In this document: positions 8,882 through 19,600 of the stretch, in pieces
Layout: each line of letters starts with the position of its first letter
Numbering within the stretch: position 1 is the first letter of the stretch
Source of the DNA: Rhodopseudomonas rhenobacensis
Lineage (GTDB): Bacteria > Pseudomonadota > Alphaproteobacteria > Rhizobiales > Xanthobacteraceae
Assembly (NCBI RefSeq): GCF_014203125.1
Contig: NZ_JACHIH010000019.1
Location: 44,029 to 108,028, forward strand
DNA length: 64,000 nt
Direction of reading: 5' to 3'
Notes under the pieces: model-generated
What the model was told of the DNA's origin: nothing
The model's input: the letters and a program-made list of their open reading frames with translations, nothing else
Databases searched by the model: none
Program-made: the position numbers and the translations under genes

Positions 8882-9420
8882 CCGAAACCAGTTGGGGAGC
8901 GCTGCGCGATCTGCTGGTCGATCGCTATGATGAGCTGAGGGCGCGGCTGGCGCGGCGGTTGCGTTCGGCGGATCTTGCCAACGACATCTTGCAGGAGACC
9001 TGGCTGCGGCTGGCGCGCGGCGGCAGCGCCGGCGTGCTGCGCAGTCCGGAGGCCTATCTGTTTCGAATGGCGCTCAACGTCGCCGCCAACGAGCGGGAGT
9101 CGCAGAAACGACGCCTGGCCTATTCGGAGGTCGATCCTCTGATGAAATTCGAAGACGACGAACTCGACCCGGAACGCTTCGCCGCGGCCCGCTCGGAGAT
9201 TGGCGCATTGGCCCAGGCGCTCGACGAACTGCCGCCACGCCGGCGGGCGATTTTTATGATGGCCCGTATCGACGGGCTGCCGCATCGCGAAATCGGCGAG
9301 CGGACCGGCCTTTCGGTGCGCATGGTCGATCGGGAATTGCGCAAGGCACTGGCGCATTGCGGACAGCGGCTCGACCGGAAAGTCGTCAGAATTTTCGGTC
9401 CCAGAGAATTAGAAGAGTAG
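8878..9420 (+). CDS. ECF sigma factor, FecI type (set 1)
   Basis: A 180-residue sigma-70 family factor with region 2 (LRSADLANDILQETWLRLAR, PEAYLFRMALNVAAN) and region 4 (LDELPPRRRAIFMMARIDG...HREIGERTGLSVRMVDREL). It overlaps the STN gene by 4 nt and precedes a FecR gene by 46 nt, the standard FecI-FecR order. FecI-type factors are activated when FecR receives a signal from an outer-membrane STN domain. The natural target is the giant adhesin gene that follows. No iron-uptake receptor is present nearby, so iron is not implied. Confidence 0.93.
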   Translation: MTETSWGALRDLLVDRYDELRARLARRLRSADLANDILQETWLRLARGGSAGVLRSPEAYLFRMALNVAANERESQKRRLAYSEVDPLMKFEDDELDPERFAAARSEIGALAQALDELPPRRRAIFMMARIDGLPHREIGERTGLSVRMVDRELRKALAHCGQRLDRKVVRIFGPRELEE

Positions 9421-9466
9421 TCATGATCGCTCCTGTGCTGATTCGTAATCCGGGACGTCTCCGCTG

Positions 9467-10456
9467 ATGAATGGAGATCTTGCCGAGACCGCCACCGCTG
9501 CGGACGCCGTTTCGCGTGAGGCGCAGGCGTGGGTCTCGCGGCTGACTTCGGGAGAGGCCACCACTGCAGACCTCGCGCAGTTCGAGCGCTGGCGCTCGTC
9601 AAGTGCTACGCATCGCCGGGCCTTTCGCGAAGCCAAGCTGTTGTGGAACGTGATGGGTCCGGCGGCCGAACTGTCGCGGGCCCGCTCCGCCGCCGCGGGC
9701 ATCGCCAGCCATCGATCGCAAACCCTGCTCGGGCGCCGAGCCTTGCTCGGCGGTGCGATGGCGGCTTCGCTGGCCGGCGTCGCGATCGTGGTGGCGCAGC
9801 CGCCGCTCGGATTGTGGCCGTCTTTGACCGAAGCGATGTCCGACTATCGCACCGCCAAGGGTGAGATCCGCGAGATCCGCGTTGCCGACGTCGCGCTGGA
9901 ATTGAACACCCAGACCAGCATCGCGCTGCGTCCGCCATCCGCGGACACCGACCTGATCGAACTGATTGCCGGCGAAGCGGCGGTGGCGACCGAGCGGAAT
10001 TCGAGGCGCTACGTCTCGGTGCTCGCCGGTGGCGCGCGCGCGACCGCAAGGAATGCCGCGTTCAACGTCCGTCGCACCGCGGCGTCCGGATGCATCAGCT
10101 GCAAGACCGGAGAGGTCGTCGTCGCGCATGGCGGAGCCGAGGTGACGCTGCAGTCGCAACAGCAGGTCAGTTATGACGGACAGGGGCTGCAGCCGGTGGT
10201 CGCTACCGACCTCGCCGTCGTCACCGCATGGCAGCAGGGCATGCTGGTGTTTCGCAGCGATCCGTTGTCCCGGGTGATCGATGAAGTCAATCGCTACCGG
10301 CCGGGACGCATCGTGGTGATGAATGAAGAATTGGGGCGCCGCCAGGTGTTCGCCAATTTCCGCATCGACCGGCTCGACGAGGTGGTGCCGCGGCTGCAGG
10401 CGGCGTTCGGGATCCGGGTGCGGTCGCTGCCGGGCGGGATCGTTTTGCTGAGCTGA
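9467..10456 (+). CDS. FecR-type anti-sigma/sigma regulator (set 1)
   Basis: A 329-residue single-pass regulator. Residues 1-70 form the cytosolic anti-sigma part (DUF4880-like: EAQAWVSRLTSGEATTADLAQFERWR). A membrane segment at about 85-112 is preceded by GRRALLGG, a twin-arginine-like motif. The periplasmic FecR domain follows (DYRTAKGEIREIRVADVALELNTQTSI), with a C-terminal STN-like subdomain ending LPGGIVLLS. It should hold ECF set 1 inactive until the STN protein signals. The order STN-ECF-FecR-adhesin fits one regulon. FecR of set 2 is a clear paralogue with the same ending, so cross-talk between sets is possible. Confidence 0.9.
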   Translation: MNGDLAETATAADAVSREAQAWVSRLTSGEATTADLAQFERWRSSSATHRRAFREAKLLWNVMGPAAELSRARSAAAGIASHRSQTLLGRRALLGGAMAASLAGVAIVVAQPPLGLWPSLTEAMSDYRTAKGEIREIRVADVALELNTQTSIALRPPSADTDLIELIAGEAAVATERNSRRYVSVLAGGARATARNAAFNVRRTAASGCISCKTGEVVVAHGGAEVTLQSQQQVSYDGQGLQPVVATDLAVVTAWQQGMLVFRSDPLSRVIDEVNRYRPGRIVVMNEELGRRQVFANFRIDRLDEVVPRLQAAFGIRVRSLPGGIVLLS

Positions 10457-10487
10457 GTCCATGCGACAGCCGTGTGACATCGGACTA

Positions 10488-10522
10488 CGCTAACGCTGAA
10501 ATAAATCAACTTCCGACGTGTC
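10488..10522 (+). promoter_or_regulatory. Candidate ECF promoter upstream of the adhesin
   Basis: CGCTAAC (10488), GAAATA (10498-10503), 15 nt, then TGTC (10519-10522). The same three blocks in the same order precede the TpsB gene (25587-25633, spacer 13). The layout resembles the FecI-type GAAAAT/TGTC elements. The shared blocks are seen directly; the promoter role is inferred. Confidence 0.4.
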
Positions 10523-10623
10523 AGTCTCGGGCCATCCCGTTGGTCAACTCAGTGAGACGGTGCCGTCGATCGTGGGCACGCGGCCCATGATCACCGCCGA
10601 CAACTGATGCGTAGAGGTTCCTG

Positions 10624-13600
10624 ATGTCCTTGCCCCTGACCGCTGTTCGCTCTGCAACGCGGTATTCCGCGCGCGGCCTTCGTCGCGCATCGCTGTTGGT
10701 GGGCGTCAGTGCCGCGGCGTTGCTGCTCGGCTTCATCGCCGGCGCGGAAGCGCGTAGTCTCGGGGGTGGCGGTTCGGCGACGACAACGGCCGCCACGGCC
10801 GCTGCCGCGGCGGCGCAGGCCAGTGCGCAGCAATCGGCGGCGACCGCGTCGCAGGCCATGATGCGTGCGTCGGCGGCGGTGCAGAGCCTGCGTGCGGCGC
10901 AGACCGCCGCGCGTGCGGCCGCGATGGCGGCGAGCAGCGCCGTGCCGAATGGTTTGACGCCGGGCGGCCTGGTGATGGCGCCGGGCGCGACGCCGAGCGT
11001 GACCGATGGCGGCGCGGGTCTGTGGCAAGGCGCCAACCTGCCGACGCAGGCGGTGTCCGGCGGCCGCACCCAGGTCGAGATCAAGCAGACCGAGGCCAAG
11101 GCGATCCTGACCTGGCAGAGCTTCAATGTCGGCCGCGACACCGATCTGTACTTCAACCAGAGCGCCGGCGGCGACAAGGTCGCGAACTGGATCGCGCTCA
11201 ATCGCGTGCTCGATCCGAGCCTTGCGCCCAGCCGGATTCTCGGTCGCATCGGCGCGGAGGGACAGGTTTATGTCATCAACCGCAACGGCATCATTTTCGA
11301 CGGCTCGAGTCAGGTCGACGTGCATACGCTGGTGGCGTCGTCGCTGAGTCTCAGCAATGCGCAGTTCATGGCGGGGATCAATAAGCCGCTCAGCATTCCG
11401 GATATCTATTCGTCCGGCGCCGACAATTCGATTCCGACATTCGGCGACGCTCCCACCAGCACGACCTTGACCGACGCGCCGGTGGCCTACGCGACGCCGC
11501 CGGGCGACGTGGTGGTTCGTGCCGGTGCGCTGATCGAAAGCCAGGTCGGCGGCAAGGCGATGCTGTTCGCGCCGCACGTGGTCAATGCCGGAACCATCTG
11601 GACCCCAGGCGGACAGGCGATTCTCGCCGCCGGCGAGAACGTCTGGCTGGCCGATCCGCTGATCACCGACCAGTCCAGCACGTTGCGCGGTCTCGACGTC
11701 GCGGCGTCGTCGCCGACCGGATTCCTGCTGCAATACTACGCCCTCTCAGGAGAGGTGATGGGGTGGAACAAGAATCCCGTCATGGCCAATGTGCTCGCGG
11801 CGATGGACGCCCGCGCCGCCAGCGTCGGCTACAGCGTCACCAACACCGGCGTGGTCGAAGCCGCCCGCGGCAACATCTCGGTGGTGGCGCGCGAGATCAA
11901 CCAGAACGGCGCGCTGATCGCCTCGACCGCGCTCAACAACCAGGATGGCTCGATCATCCTGCACGCCTATTCTCAGGGCTTCTTCGGCTATGGCGACGGC
12001 CAGCGAATGTTCTCGTGGTCGAGCGGCACCGTGAACCTCGGTTCCGCCAGCGCGACCGTCGTGGGGCCGGATTTGACCGACACCAGCAGCATCGAGCAGA
12101 CCAACATCGCCACCCGCTATCGCGCCGGCAGCGTCGATCTGCGCGGCGAGCTGATCGACATCGAGGCCGGCGCCACCGTCGTGGTGCCGTCCGGGACGAT
12201 CACGGCGGTCGCCAGCAGCCTGCCGAAGTTCGGCGCCGTCCCGGCCTCCAGCGAAAAGGTGGTCGACGGCAGCCGGATCTATATCGGCGAAGGCGCGTTG
12301 CTCAGCGTCGCCGGCCTGCAGAACGTGTTGCTCAGCATGGAAAGCAATACCGTCACCGCCGAACTACGCATCAACGAATTGCGCGACAGCGTGCTTTATA
12401 TCGACTCCTGGCTGCGCGGTGCGACGATCTATATCGACAAGCGCGTCAAGGGCACCTTCACCGATGGCCCGATGGCCGGGGTGCAGTGGATCCAGAACAA
12501 GGACGGCAGCTATCAGGTCGGCAATTGGGTCGGCACGCCGATCGGCGACGTCTCGGCCTGGATCGGCACCGGCACCACCACGCTGGCGGAGTTGTCCACC
12601 ACGGGCGGTTCGATCACGCTGAAATCGGGCGGCGATATCATCACCCGCGCCGGTTCGGTGCTGGACGTCGCCGGCGGCTCGGTCCGCTATGCCTCGGGCT
12701 ACGTCACCACCACGCAATTGCTGGGCGCCGACGGCAGGATCTACAACATCGGCAGCGCGATGCCCGATCAGGTCTATGTCGGCCTCGCCGGCGGGTTCAC
12801 GCGCGATCATGCGCATTGGGGGATCAAGGAGACCTGGACCAGCATTCTGGGCCGCGGCAGCAAGAGCGTCCGGTTCGAGGAAGGCTACACCGACGGCCGC
12901 AACGCCGGCGGCATCGTCATCTACAATGGCGCGGGCCTGGTGATGGAAGGCGAGATCGACGGCCACGTCATCACCGGCGCGCGGCAGGCCACCGGCAGCA
13001 GCGTTGCGACCGCGGGTTCGCTGCAGCTCGGCGGCGGCAGCGATCCGGAGCGCAGCTGGCTGAGTTCCAACATCATTGTCAGTAACGATCCCGCCCGGCT
13101 GGCCGCCGGCTTCACCGTCGCCTCGGCGTTGTCGACCGCCTTCTTCGACACCTCCGTCGAACAGCCCTACCGCGCCAAGACGACCTATCTGGACGCCGAC
13201 ATGCTCAGCGAGTCGGGCATCGGCACGTTCAACCTGTTCTATAACAAGACCTTCGAGGTCGCGACGGGCACCGCGCTGGAATTGGCGCCGGGCGCCACGC
13301 TGAACATCTTTCAGAATTTGAGCCCGTCGGCCACCACGCAGACCAACGTGTCGATCGACGGCAGCATCCGCGTTGCCGGCGGCACCATCAAGGTCACATC
13401 CAATAACGGCATCTCGATTGGCGCCCATGCCACGCTGGATGTCAGCGGCCTGTGGTTCAACGAATTCACCAGCGGCACGGCGGCGGAGGCGCCGAAGGTC
13501 AACGGCGGCAGCATCACGCTCGATGTCAACGAAAACGCCACCAAGGTGGGAATCGTCGGGGGTGTCGAGATCGCCGCGACAGCGGTGCTGGATGTCTCCG

Positions 13601-16600
13601 GCGGCGGCTGGCTGCGCCAGGTCGGCGGCAAGCCGAAGCTGAAGGTCGGCGATGCCGGCGCGATCAAGATCGTCAGCCTGGTCACGACGGACCTCGCCGC
13701 GCTGGACCTGCGCGGCTATGCCGCCGGCTCCGGCGGCAGCATCTCCATCGTGATGCTCGGCGATATGCAGGTCGGCGGGACCAAGCCGGCCGATCCGGCG
13801 ACGATCTATTTGCCGGCGATGCTGTGGGCGGACCGCGGGTTTCGCGCGGTGAACGTCGCCACCGACGGCGATGTCGAGATTCCGGATGGCGCCACGGTCA
13901 GTCAGCTGCCGGTCAACGTCGATATGCTCGGCGCGGACTATGCCTCGGTTGCCACCGGAATGCCGATCACCGCGGTGGGCAAGCTGCGCGTGCTCGATCT
14001 GGTCGATCGGCTGACGCGCAAATCGGCGTCGCTCACCATCAGCAGCCCGAAGACCATCACGCTGGGCAGCGGCGCGACGCTGGCGAGCGACGTCAAGGGC
14101 AGCATCACGCTGACCCAAGGCGAGGCGGTCAACACCGGCGCGGCGGTGATCAAGGGCAGCATCGACGCGCCGGCCGGCGTGATCACCATCAATGCCAATA
14201 AGCTCACCGTGGCGGGCGGGGCGAGGCTCACCGCGCGCGGCGTCGCGGCGATCGTCACCGATCCCGCCACGGGTCTGCGCACCGGCACGGTGCTGAATGG
14301 CGGCACCGTCAGCCTCACTGGCGCGATGGCGCTCGAGGCCAGCGTGCTGATCGACGTGTCCGGCACCGCCGGCGTGATCGACGACCCGCAGCGCGCACGC
14401 GGCAGCAATGCCACGGTACTGCTGGCGAGCGACGGCGGAACGATCTCTTTGACCGGCGGCACTTCGGCGGGGTCGACCATTGATGCAGGGCTGCTGGCCA
14501 AGGCGGGCGGCGCGGGTGCATCGGGCGGCACGCTGACGCTGACGAACGGCGCCGTGTTGGGCTCGGCACAAAATTCGATGCCGACCGCGACGACGACCTA
14601 TATCGGCTACTTCAAGCTGGTCGGGGCCGGTGGCAAGTATTCGTACGATCCCGCGACCGGCGCCTACTACGCCAATGCGGCCAGCGGGACGTATAATTTT
14701 GTCGGCGGGACTGCTTTCGGGACTGCCGCCGCTGTGATCGATCTCGATCCCTACGACGAATACGGCACAACCGCCTACAAGCTGCCCGCGGCGATGCGTT
14801 CTGCGATCAATAATCTGAGCACTCTCACGGCTGCGTCGATGCAGATCGTAAATGGTCTGGCGGCGGATGCCCCGGCTCCGGATGGCATCAAACCTTGGGT
14901 GCAGAACACCGCGATCACCGAGAAGGCGGTGGTGCTGCTCAACAAGTACTTCTACGCCGCCATCCGATCCGGGCCGTCCAGCGCCTACGTCTACACACCG
15001 GGGACCAAGATCAAGATCGCGGATATTGCGGGTGCTTCGGTTTCGGTTTCCGCCAACGCCATCAACAATGGCGGCTTCGGCGCGGTCAATTTGCCTGGGG
15101 TGAAGCTCGGCAATGGTGTCAATTTGAACCTGCCGGGAGCGGCGCTCTCGATCGGAAGGCTGACCGCCCCTTCGGTCGGCGCCAGCGCGGAAATTAACGC
15201 CGCCTATATTGCGCTCGGTGGTAACGTCAACGCCAACACCGCGCCGGCCGGCGGCACGCTGACGCTGACTGCCGAACTGATCGACGTGACAGCGGGCGTG
15301 ACGCGGGGCTATGGCGATACAAAGCTGATCGCCGGCGACATCCGCCTGGTCGGCAACGATTTCACCCCCAATCCTCTCCTCAATGTCGACGGCACGCTGA
15401 CGCTGCAGGCGGCGCAGATCTATCCCGCGACGCAGACCATCGCCACGATCACCGCGGCCGACCGGATCGTGGTGCTGCCGAACGGCACCGCCGCCGCGCC
15501 GCTTTCCGCCGGCGGCAGTCTCACGTTAAGCGCACCCGACATCGACATCTACGGCACCGTCCGGGTGCCGTTCGGCAGCCTGACGCTGTCCGCGTCGCAC
15601 GAGATCACGCTCGGCGCCGAAGCGGTTGTGTCGGTGTCCGGTGACGGACTGACTGTGCCTTACGGCGTGCTGCTCAACGGCGATACCTGGGCGCTGCAGA
15701 CATCGGCCGGCGGCGTGCCGGTGACGATCGCGGCTCCGCCGCAGAAGAAGATCACGCTCGACGCGCCGTCGGTGACGATGGCCTCCGGCTCGACCACCGA
15801 CATCCGCGGCGGCGGCGATCTCTATGCGTCGGAATTCGTCGTCGGCAGCGGCGGCTCGCACAACATCCTGACCATGGCCGGGGTCTATGCGATCCTGCCG
15901 GCCTCCGGATCGGTCACGGCGCCCAGCAGCGCGCTGGCGGTTGGCAGCCGGGTCTGGCTCGCCGGCGGCAACGGCCTTGCGGCCGGCTGGTACACGCTGC
16001 TGCCGGCGCAGTATGCGCTGCTGCCGGGCGCGATGGCGATCCAGATGGTCGCCGGCAGCAGCGGCAAATCGCTCCCCAAGCCGTTCACGATGAACGACGG
16101 CACCGTGCTGATGTCGGGCCGGCTCGGCAATGCGCTCGACGGTTCGACCGATGCGCTGAGCTCGAATTTCCGGGTGATGAGCGGCCGCGTGGTGCGGGCC
16201 TACAGCGAATACAACGAGGCCACCGCCAACGCCTTCTTCTCCTCCGACGCGTTCAGGCTGACGCAGTACCGGCTGACCGGGCTCGACGTCGTCACGCCGC
16301 AGCGGCCGATGGACGGCGGCTCGGTGGTGTTCAAGGCGATCAACCAATTGACCCTGGACGGCCAGCTGCAATCCGTCGCCGCCGATGGCGGCCGCGCCGG
16401 TCTGGTCGATATCGCCGCGGCCAAGATCGCGGTGCTCGGCGCCGGGCAGGACACGAGCGGCCTTGCCGGTTACCTGATCATCGACTCGTCGCGGCTGTCC
16501 GGCTTCGGCGCCGCCAGCCTGTTGCTGGGCGGCGTCCGCACCCAGACCGCGACCGGGCTGGCGGTCGAAGTGTTCGCCAATAGCATCGAGGTGCGCAACG

Positions 16601-19600
16601 ACGGCGCCAGCGCGCTGGTCGGGCCGGAGATCATTCTGGCCGCATCGGACGGCATCACCATCGCCGCAGGCAGCGCGCTGCGCGCCGAGGGCAAGGTGTT
16701 CGGCGGCAGCGGCAATCTGATCATGAAGCCGCAGGTCGCCGAGGTGTGGAGCGACAACGGTACGTCCTGGGACCCCAAGGATGACTACATGGTCAGCCCC
16801 GCCCGCGACTACGGCGCGCTGATCCGGCTGTCGAACGGCGATGTGGTCGCGGTCAACCGCACCAATGCCGACGGCTCCAGCCATGGCAATGTCAGCATCG
16901 GCGCCGGTGCCGTGCTGTCCGGCGGCAAGGCCTTGCTGATCGACGCCACCCGCAGCGCGACGCTGGCGAGTTCGGCGGCGCTTTCGGCCGCCGACATCAC
17001 GCTGTCCGGCAGCCGGATCGGCTTCGGCGGCGGCAGCAGCGGCCTGGTGTTCGATGCCGCCAGCCTGGCGCGTTTCAACGCCGCGCAGAACCTGACGTTG
17101 CGCAGCTATTCCAGCATCGACTTCTACACCGCGATCGATTTCGGCTCGGCCGGGCTGAAGTCGGTGACGCTCGACGCCACCGGCCTGGTCGGCCGCAGCG
17201 CTGCTGCCACGACCATCACCGGCGAGACCGTGGTGCTGCGCAACACCGTCGGCGCCTTCAGCGAGCCCGCCGTCGCCGATCAGGGCGCGCTCACGCTCGA
17301 CACCAACCAGCTGGTGCTGGGCAGCGGCGCCAAGATTTTGCGCGGCTTCGGCGCAGTGACGCTGAATGCGGCCGGCCGTGTGGTCGGCCAGGGCGACGGC
17401 AGCCTCGATGCCGGCAGTGCCGCAATCCGGATCGTCACGCCGCTGATCACGGCACTGAACGGCGCCGGGCAGGCGGTGACCACCACCGGCGGTCTTGCCG
17501 TGGTCGGCGGCGTCGCGACGCAGGTCGCGCGCGATGCCGCAAGCCTCGGTTCGCGCTGGAGCTTCACCGCCGCCGCGATCGATTTCGGCGGCCGCGTCGA
17601 CGCGCTCGGCGGCCGCGTGGCGCTGACCGCAGTCGGCGGCGACGTCGTGCTTGGCGGCGGCGCCAGCATCGACGTCGGCGGCTTCGACAAGACCTTCAAC
17701 GACGTCACCGCCACCAGCAACGCCGGCACCATCAGCTTGACGTCGGTCGGCGGCAGCGTTCGCGCCAATGCCGGCTCGATGCTCAATCTTGCCGCCGCGG
17801 CCGGCGGCGGCGACGCCGGCACGCTGTCGGCGGTGGCCTCGGGCGGCGGCTCGGTCGATCTCGCCGGCACCATCGATGCGCATGCGAGCTCAGGCAAGGG
17901 CGGTGCGTTCACGCTCGACATCGGCGCGCTACCCGACTTCGACGGGTTCAGCCAGCGGCTCGAAGCCGCCGGCTTCACCCGGTCGCGTCAGTTCCGCATC
18001 CGCAGCGGCGACGTCGTGCTCGACGGCAATACTGTGGTCGAGGATTTCGTGCTCAGCGCCGACGCCGGCACCGTCACCATCATCGGCCGCATCGATGCCA
18101 GCGCGGCCTATGGCGGATCGATCGCGATCGCGGGCGGCAATGGCCTGGTGATGACGTCGTCGGCCAATCTGATGGCGCGCTCGACCACGGCGCTCGGCAG
18201 CGGCCGGGTCACGCTGGAGGCCTCTGGCGGCGCACTCGATATTTCCGGCGGCGTCATCGACGTCTCCGGCGGCGAGCGCGGCCGGGTACGCTTCCGCGCG
18301 CTGCAGAACAGCACGCATGACGGCGTCGCGGTGAGCAATCTGCAGGTCGATATCAGCGGCGCGCGTGCCGCGGTGCTGGAAGCGGTCGCGGTCTATGACA
18401 GCGCCGACGGCCGCGTCGAAACGCCATGGGCCGGCGCCGTCACCGACGCCGCGAGCTTCATGGCCGCAGCGCCCGGGATTGCGGCGACGATCTCCAGCGG
18501 GATCGCGGTGATGGCCGGCATCGAAATCCGCAGTGCCGGCGATCTGACGCTGAATGCGAGCCTCGATCTCGCCAGCACGTTCTCCGGTCATCAGGGCGGG
18601 CTGACGCTGCGCGCGGCCGGAAACCTCAACATCCTCGGCAATATCAGCGACGGCTTCAGCGATGCAACCAAGACGGGCGCGCTCCTGGCGCAGCAGTCCT
18701 GGGATCTCCGGCTGGTCGCCGGTGCTGATCTTTCCTCCGCCAATTCGCTCGCAGTGACACCAATTGCGGGGCTGGCAAGCAACAGCGGTTCGCTGGTGAT
18801 CGGCGATGCCAGTAACGGCTATCTGGTCCGCACCGGCACCGGCGATCTCGCCGCCCGCGCCGGCCGCGACATCCGGCTCGCCAACTATCAATCGGTGATC
18901 TACACCGCGGGCAAGCAAGACACCACAGTCTACGCCGATTTCAGCACCGGATCGACCGGCGCGGTCTACGGCATCCAGGGCGGCAATCTCGGAATCGCTG
19001 CCGGGGGCAGCATCAGCAGCACGCTGCCGACCGACACCACCGACAACATGCTGTTCACCAACTGGTTGAAGAAAGCCGGAATGGTCAACAACGCCTTCGT
19101 CTTCACCGGGCAGCAGAGCACCTGGTGGATCGACTATTCCGGCTTCACCCAGGGCGTCGGCGCGCTCGGCGGCGGCAATGTCAACGTCCAGGCCGGCGGC
19201 GATCTCGACAATTTGCTGGTGGCGCTCGCCACCACCGGCCGCGTTCACGGCGGCACCGTCACCGCCGACGACAAGGTGCTGCAGGTCGACAATGGCGGCG
19301 CCATGACCGTGGTCGCGGGCGGGGCGGTGAAGGCCGGCAGCTACTACATCGCGCGCGGTGCCGCGACCATCGACGCCGGCACGTTCGAAAATGGCCGCCA
19401 GGTCACCAGCACGGTGACCGGAGGCAACGCGCCCGTCATCACGACTTACGACATTGCGCCGATGCTGGCGCTGGGCGACGCCACGTTGAATGTGCGCACG
19501 GCCGGCGATCTCAGGCTGCAGACGGTGCTCGATCCGCTGCTGGCCTATGACCCTCATGCGGGCATCTATAATCAGACATATTTGCTCGGCATCACTGGCA